Positions 61,394-64,000 of a DNA stretch of 64,000 nt are shown in pieces. The DNA lies in contig JBCBZW010000004.1 in assembly GCA_039815145.1 (NCBI GenBank), forward strand, positions 1-64,000, read 5' to 3'. A program made the translations under genes and the position numbers. The stretch's first letter is position 1, and each line of letters begins with the position of its first letter. Below the pieces are notes generated by a model. The model did not search any database. It saw only the letters and a list, made by a program, of their open reading frames with translations, and was not told where the DNA came from. Source of the stretch: Pseudomonadota bacterium (lineage in GTDB: Bacteria; Pseudomonadota; Gammaproteobacteria; Steroidobacterales; JBCBZW01).

Positions 61394-64000
61394 CTACTCG
61401 GTCGCTTCCAGCAGCACCGCTGCCGTACGACGCGACGCCGCGCCCGGCAGTGCCCGCACCCCGTCGGTCATCAGCATGACGCCGATTTCCTGCGAGTTTT
61501 CGGGCAGTTTGCCGAAGTCGCTGATCTCCACCAGGCCCTGCGTGCGACCGGGGATGTCCTCGACGGCGCCGACGTACTGCTCACCGGCCGGCGTGATGGT
61601 GATGCCATCGATCGTGTCGGTGACGCCGGTGCCGAAGTAGAAGTCGATTGCTTCGAAGCGAGCGTCCACCGGCGTGACGCCGATGTCCTCCGCCGTGAGG
61701 CCCACCTGCTCACCGCAGATGAGCAGCTGCACGTTGCCGCTGTTCATCGAGTGCACGGTGAAGAAGAACGCTGACTGGGCGCCGGTGGCGAGATCTTCCA
61801 CGAAGGTCGCCTGGTTGCTGTTGGAGACGGCGGGATCGAGATCCTGGTTGAAGATGGCGAAGTCGTCGATGCCATCACGGTTCGTATCCAGCACCACCTG
61901 GTAGCGCACGGGGAACAGGTGCGTGGCGGTCTCCCAAGCGTTCACCCCGAAGGCCCATGTGAAGCCAGCGGCACAGGTGGACTCGAAGGTGGCCACACCG
62001 ACTGCGCGCAGGTCGGGCACCGGGCTCTGGGCACCCGCGTCGCCCTCCGGCAGGTCGTCGCTCGTGCCCAGGAGGGAGAACGTGTCGATCTGCGCGGTAC
62101 CGAAGGCGAAGTTGGTCAGACCCACCGTAGCGCCCTCGCCGCCGGTGCTGAACTCGAAGCTGTCGGGGATGGTGTGGGCCACCTTCAGCGGCAGCACGTG
62201 CCAGGGCACGGTGAGCTCGTGGTCTTCGGCGGTGAGCACCAGGTAACCGTCGATCTCCTGAGTGGTCAAGGGACCGGGATCGTTACCTGCCAGTCCTGAG
62301 TCCATGGCGTTGTCCGGCAGGTTGGCCGGCGTGATGCTCAAGGTCACAGGCACAGTCGCCGTGCTGCCCGGGGCCACGGTGATGGTCTCGGCCACTTCCA
62401 CGGCAGCGGCGCCGGAGGCGGCATCCTCTTCGTAGCGGAAGGTGGGCGTGACCGTGTAGCTCAAGGGCTCGTCGGAGATGTTCTTCACCGCGAGGTTGCG
62501 CACGCGGGTGGCCGTGGTACGCCCGGCGCGCACGACGCCGAAGCTCAGACCACCGCCGGCTTCGTCATCGGCGTCGTAGGCGACCGCCGGGAGGGCGAAG
62601 GAGCTGTCGACGCGAACCTCACCGCCGCCGATACGCGAGATCGGAGCGAGCAGGGAGAAGGTGTCATCGTTCTGGATGTCGGTCTCCGCACCGTTGATCA
62701 GCGCCTGCTTCAGATCCAGTGGGCTGGAGCCGGGGCTGGCCTGCAGGAGAAGAGCGGCGGAGCCGGCGACCATCGGTGCGGCGCCTGAGGTGCCACCGAA
62801 CACGCGGCGAGCGGTGCCGGTACCCGTGGCCACGGAGACGTTGGCACCCGGTGCGCCGATCTCCGGCTTGATGCGGTTATCGAAGCCCGAGGGACCACGC
62901 GAGGAAGAGGCCACCACGCTGCCGACCAGCGAGCGCACGTTGGCCGGGTCGAAGGTGACCACCGTGTCGCTGCCGCGCAGGGGATCGCCCGAGGTCTGGC
63001 CGATCATGAAGCCCGGGATGAGCGGTTCCGGCGTGTTGTCGCCGAAGCCACCGGGGAAGGGGGCGTCCGGCGTGTTCTGGGCGATGATGCCGAGGATGCC
63101 GCCGGCCTGTTCGATGTTGAAGATCTTCTCGGAGAAGAAGCAGACACCGCGGTCGACCATCACGATCTGCCCGTCGAGGGAGCCCGGCGGGAAGGGGTTG
63201 GACTCGGTGGGGTTATCCGGGTCGAGGCTGCAGCCGTCGAGGGCACCGCCCTCGCCGTCGCCGTACTGGACCACGCCGGAGATCACTTCCGTGAGTTCGC
63301 CGGACCAGGTCTGGAAGGACGCATCTACGTTGCCGAAGTCCTCGATCTCCGCCTGCTGGAAGCCGGCCGAGGGGACCTGGGTCTGGGCGACGGACAGGGC
63401 CGTGGCGGCTGCTGCCGGGGTGCCCGTGATGTAGGGATTGTCCGCGCTGTTACCTGCGGATGCGACGGTGAGCACGCCCGCTGCCGTAGCACTGTCGACG
63501 GCGGCCGAGAGGTCGTCATCGAAGGGCTGGCCGTAGTTGGCGCCGAGGGACATGTTGATGATGTCCACGCGGTCGTCCATGTTGCCATCGCCGTTAGGAT
63601 CGAGGGCGTACTCCATGCCCTGGATCAGGGCCGTGCCGCTGCAGGAGGAGGACACGGCGGAGCAGACCTTCACGGCGTAGAGATCCACGCCAGGTGCCAC
63701 CCCGATGTTGCCGCCGATGATGTCGGCCACGCTGCTGCCGTGACCTTCGAAGTCGATGGGATCGTCGTCCTGGATCAGGTCGCCGTTCGGCCACACTTCA
63801 CCCACGAAGTCGAAACCCTCCACCACGCGGTCGGTGGGGAAGAGGCCGTCGCGCGAGGTGTTGCGCGAATCGGAAGTGTCGGTGCCGTAGGCCGCCTCGT
63901 AGGCTTCCAAGGTGCCTTCGCCGCCGAGGTCGGCGTGGGTGTAGTCGATGCCGCTATCGAAGACGGCGACCTTGATGCCAGCGCCATCGAAGCCGAGCTC
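61394..64000 (-). CDS. Secreted subtilisin-like serine protease (S8), N terminus outside the window
   Basis: The visible 868 residues contain the whole S8 catalytic triad: VAVFDSGIDYTHADLGG (Asp), FEGHGSSVADIIGG (His) and FGGTSGAAPMVAGSAALLLQ (Ser). A PA domain is inserted between His and Ser (GQIVMVDRGVCFFSEKIFNIEQAGGILGIIAQNT). After the catalytic domain come beta-rich C-terminal domains with ISDEPLSYTVTPTF (Fn3-like) and a Ca-binding-like DTNRDGIDDFAIF. The chain is predicted to be secreted, with the signal and propeptide lying beyond 64000. The organisation resembles large extracellular proteases of marine gammaproteobacteria. Confidence 0.92.
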   Translation of the reverse strand, partial: ELGFDGAGIKVAVFDSGIDYTHADLGGEGTLEAYEAAYGTDTSDSRNTSRDGLFPTDRVVEGFDFVGEVWPNGDLIQDDDPIDFEGHGSSVADIIGGNIGVAPGVDLYAVKVCSAVSSSCSGTALIQGMEYALDPNGDGNMDDRVDIINMSLGANYGQPFDDDLSAAVDSATAAGVLTVASAGNSADNPYITGTPAAAATALSVAQTQVPSAGFQQAEIEDFGNVDASFQTWSGELTEVISGVVQYGDGEGGALDGCSLDPDNPTESNPFPPGSLDGQIVMVDRGVCFFSEKIFNIEQAGGILGIIAQNTPDAPFPGGFGDNTPEPLIPGFMIGQTSGDPLRGSDTVVTFDPANVRSLVGSVVASSSRGPSGFDNRIKPEIGAPGANVSVATGTGTARRVFGGTSGAAPMVAGSAALLLQASPGSSPLDLKQALINGAETDIQNDDTFSLLAPISRIGGGEVRVDSSFALPAVAYDADDEAGGGLSFGVVRAGRTTATRVRNLAVKNISDEPLSYTVTPTFRYEEDAASGAAAVEVAETITVAPGSTATVPVTLSITPANLPDNAMDSGLAGNDPGPLTTQEIDGYLVLTAEDHELTVPWHVLPLKVAHTIPDSFEFSTGGEGATVGLTNFAFGTAQIDTFSLLGTSDDLPEGDAGAQSPVPDLRAVGVATFESTCAAGFTWAFGVNAWETATHLFPVRYQVVLDTNRDGIDDFAIFNQDLDPAVSNSNQATFVEDLATGAQSAFFFTVHSMNSGNVQLLICGEQVGLTAEDIGVTPVDARFEAIDFYFGTGVTDTIDGITITPAGEQYVGAVEDIPGRTQGLVEISDFGKLPENSQEIGVMLMTDGVRALPGAASRRTAAVLLEATE

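Overview
The window is GC-rich DNA, densely packed with genes on both strands, and reads like the chromosome of a free-living, probably marine or halophilic, aerobic gammaproteobacterium. Markers pointing that way are the PII protein, AlkK-type acyl-CoA ligase, wax ester synthase, DUF1302/DUF1329/RND cluster, VolA-type lipase, SulP-USP pair and secreted S8 protease. The genus cannot be fixed from sequence alone. I see no rRNA, tRNA, CRISPR array, insertion sequence or phage module. The two end genes (a methyl-accepting chemotaxis protein and a subtilisin-like protease) are cut by the window edges.

The most striking region is 5.8-11.6 kb: a compact, same-strand run encoding a PAS-PAS histidine kinase, a single-domain receiver, a receiver protein whose C-terminal third matches the KaiA C-terminal domain, KaiB, a double-domain KaiC with both autophosphorylation residues, and a second PAS histidine kinase. 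The kaiA-like, kaiB and kaiC genes overlap each other, so they are almost certainly translated together. This looks like a complete KaiABC-type oscillator or timer outside cyanobacteria, joined to two-component signalling. Unlike classical KaiA, its KaiA-like protein keeps an intact phosphoacceptor receiver.

Layout: 0-5 kb, chemotaxis receptor, small membrane protein, MsrA, pyrophosphatase, acyl-CoA ligase (all minus), then a 2-haloacid dehalogenase. 5.8-11.6 kb, the Kai cluster. 11.6-24.2 kb, PII, peroxiredoxin-like protein, esterase, zinc-ribbon protein, a DUF885 protein that has lost its metal-site Glu, a ureohydrolase, and a TPR-sulfotransferase followed by two overlapping secreted Cys-x-Cys proteins, then an OPT transporter. 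24.3-33 kb, small unknowns, a TIR/deoxyribosyltransferase-like protein, two overlapping lipoproteins, a molybdopterin oxidoreductase, and a SulP transporter with a universal stress protein. 33-35 kb, a haloalkane-dehalogenase-like/DUF1330 operon with a TetR regulator and two matching palindromic operators. 35-47.9 kb, diguanylate cyclase, wax ester synthase, VolA-like lipoprotein lipase, and the divergent DUF1302-DUF1329-Ycf48-RND cluster, suggesting lipid turnover and envelope lipid transport. 47.9-64 kb, beta-propeller and FG-GAP secreted proteins, a HupE/UreJ pair, an intact DUF885 peptidase, MFS transporter, glycerophosphodiesterase, AAA ATPase, a membrane protein/winged-helix regulator/UppS set sharing two candidate operator boxes, and the protease.

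All functional statements rest on motif reading from the translated sequence and memory of protein families; no database search was run.
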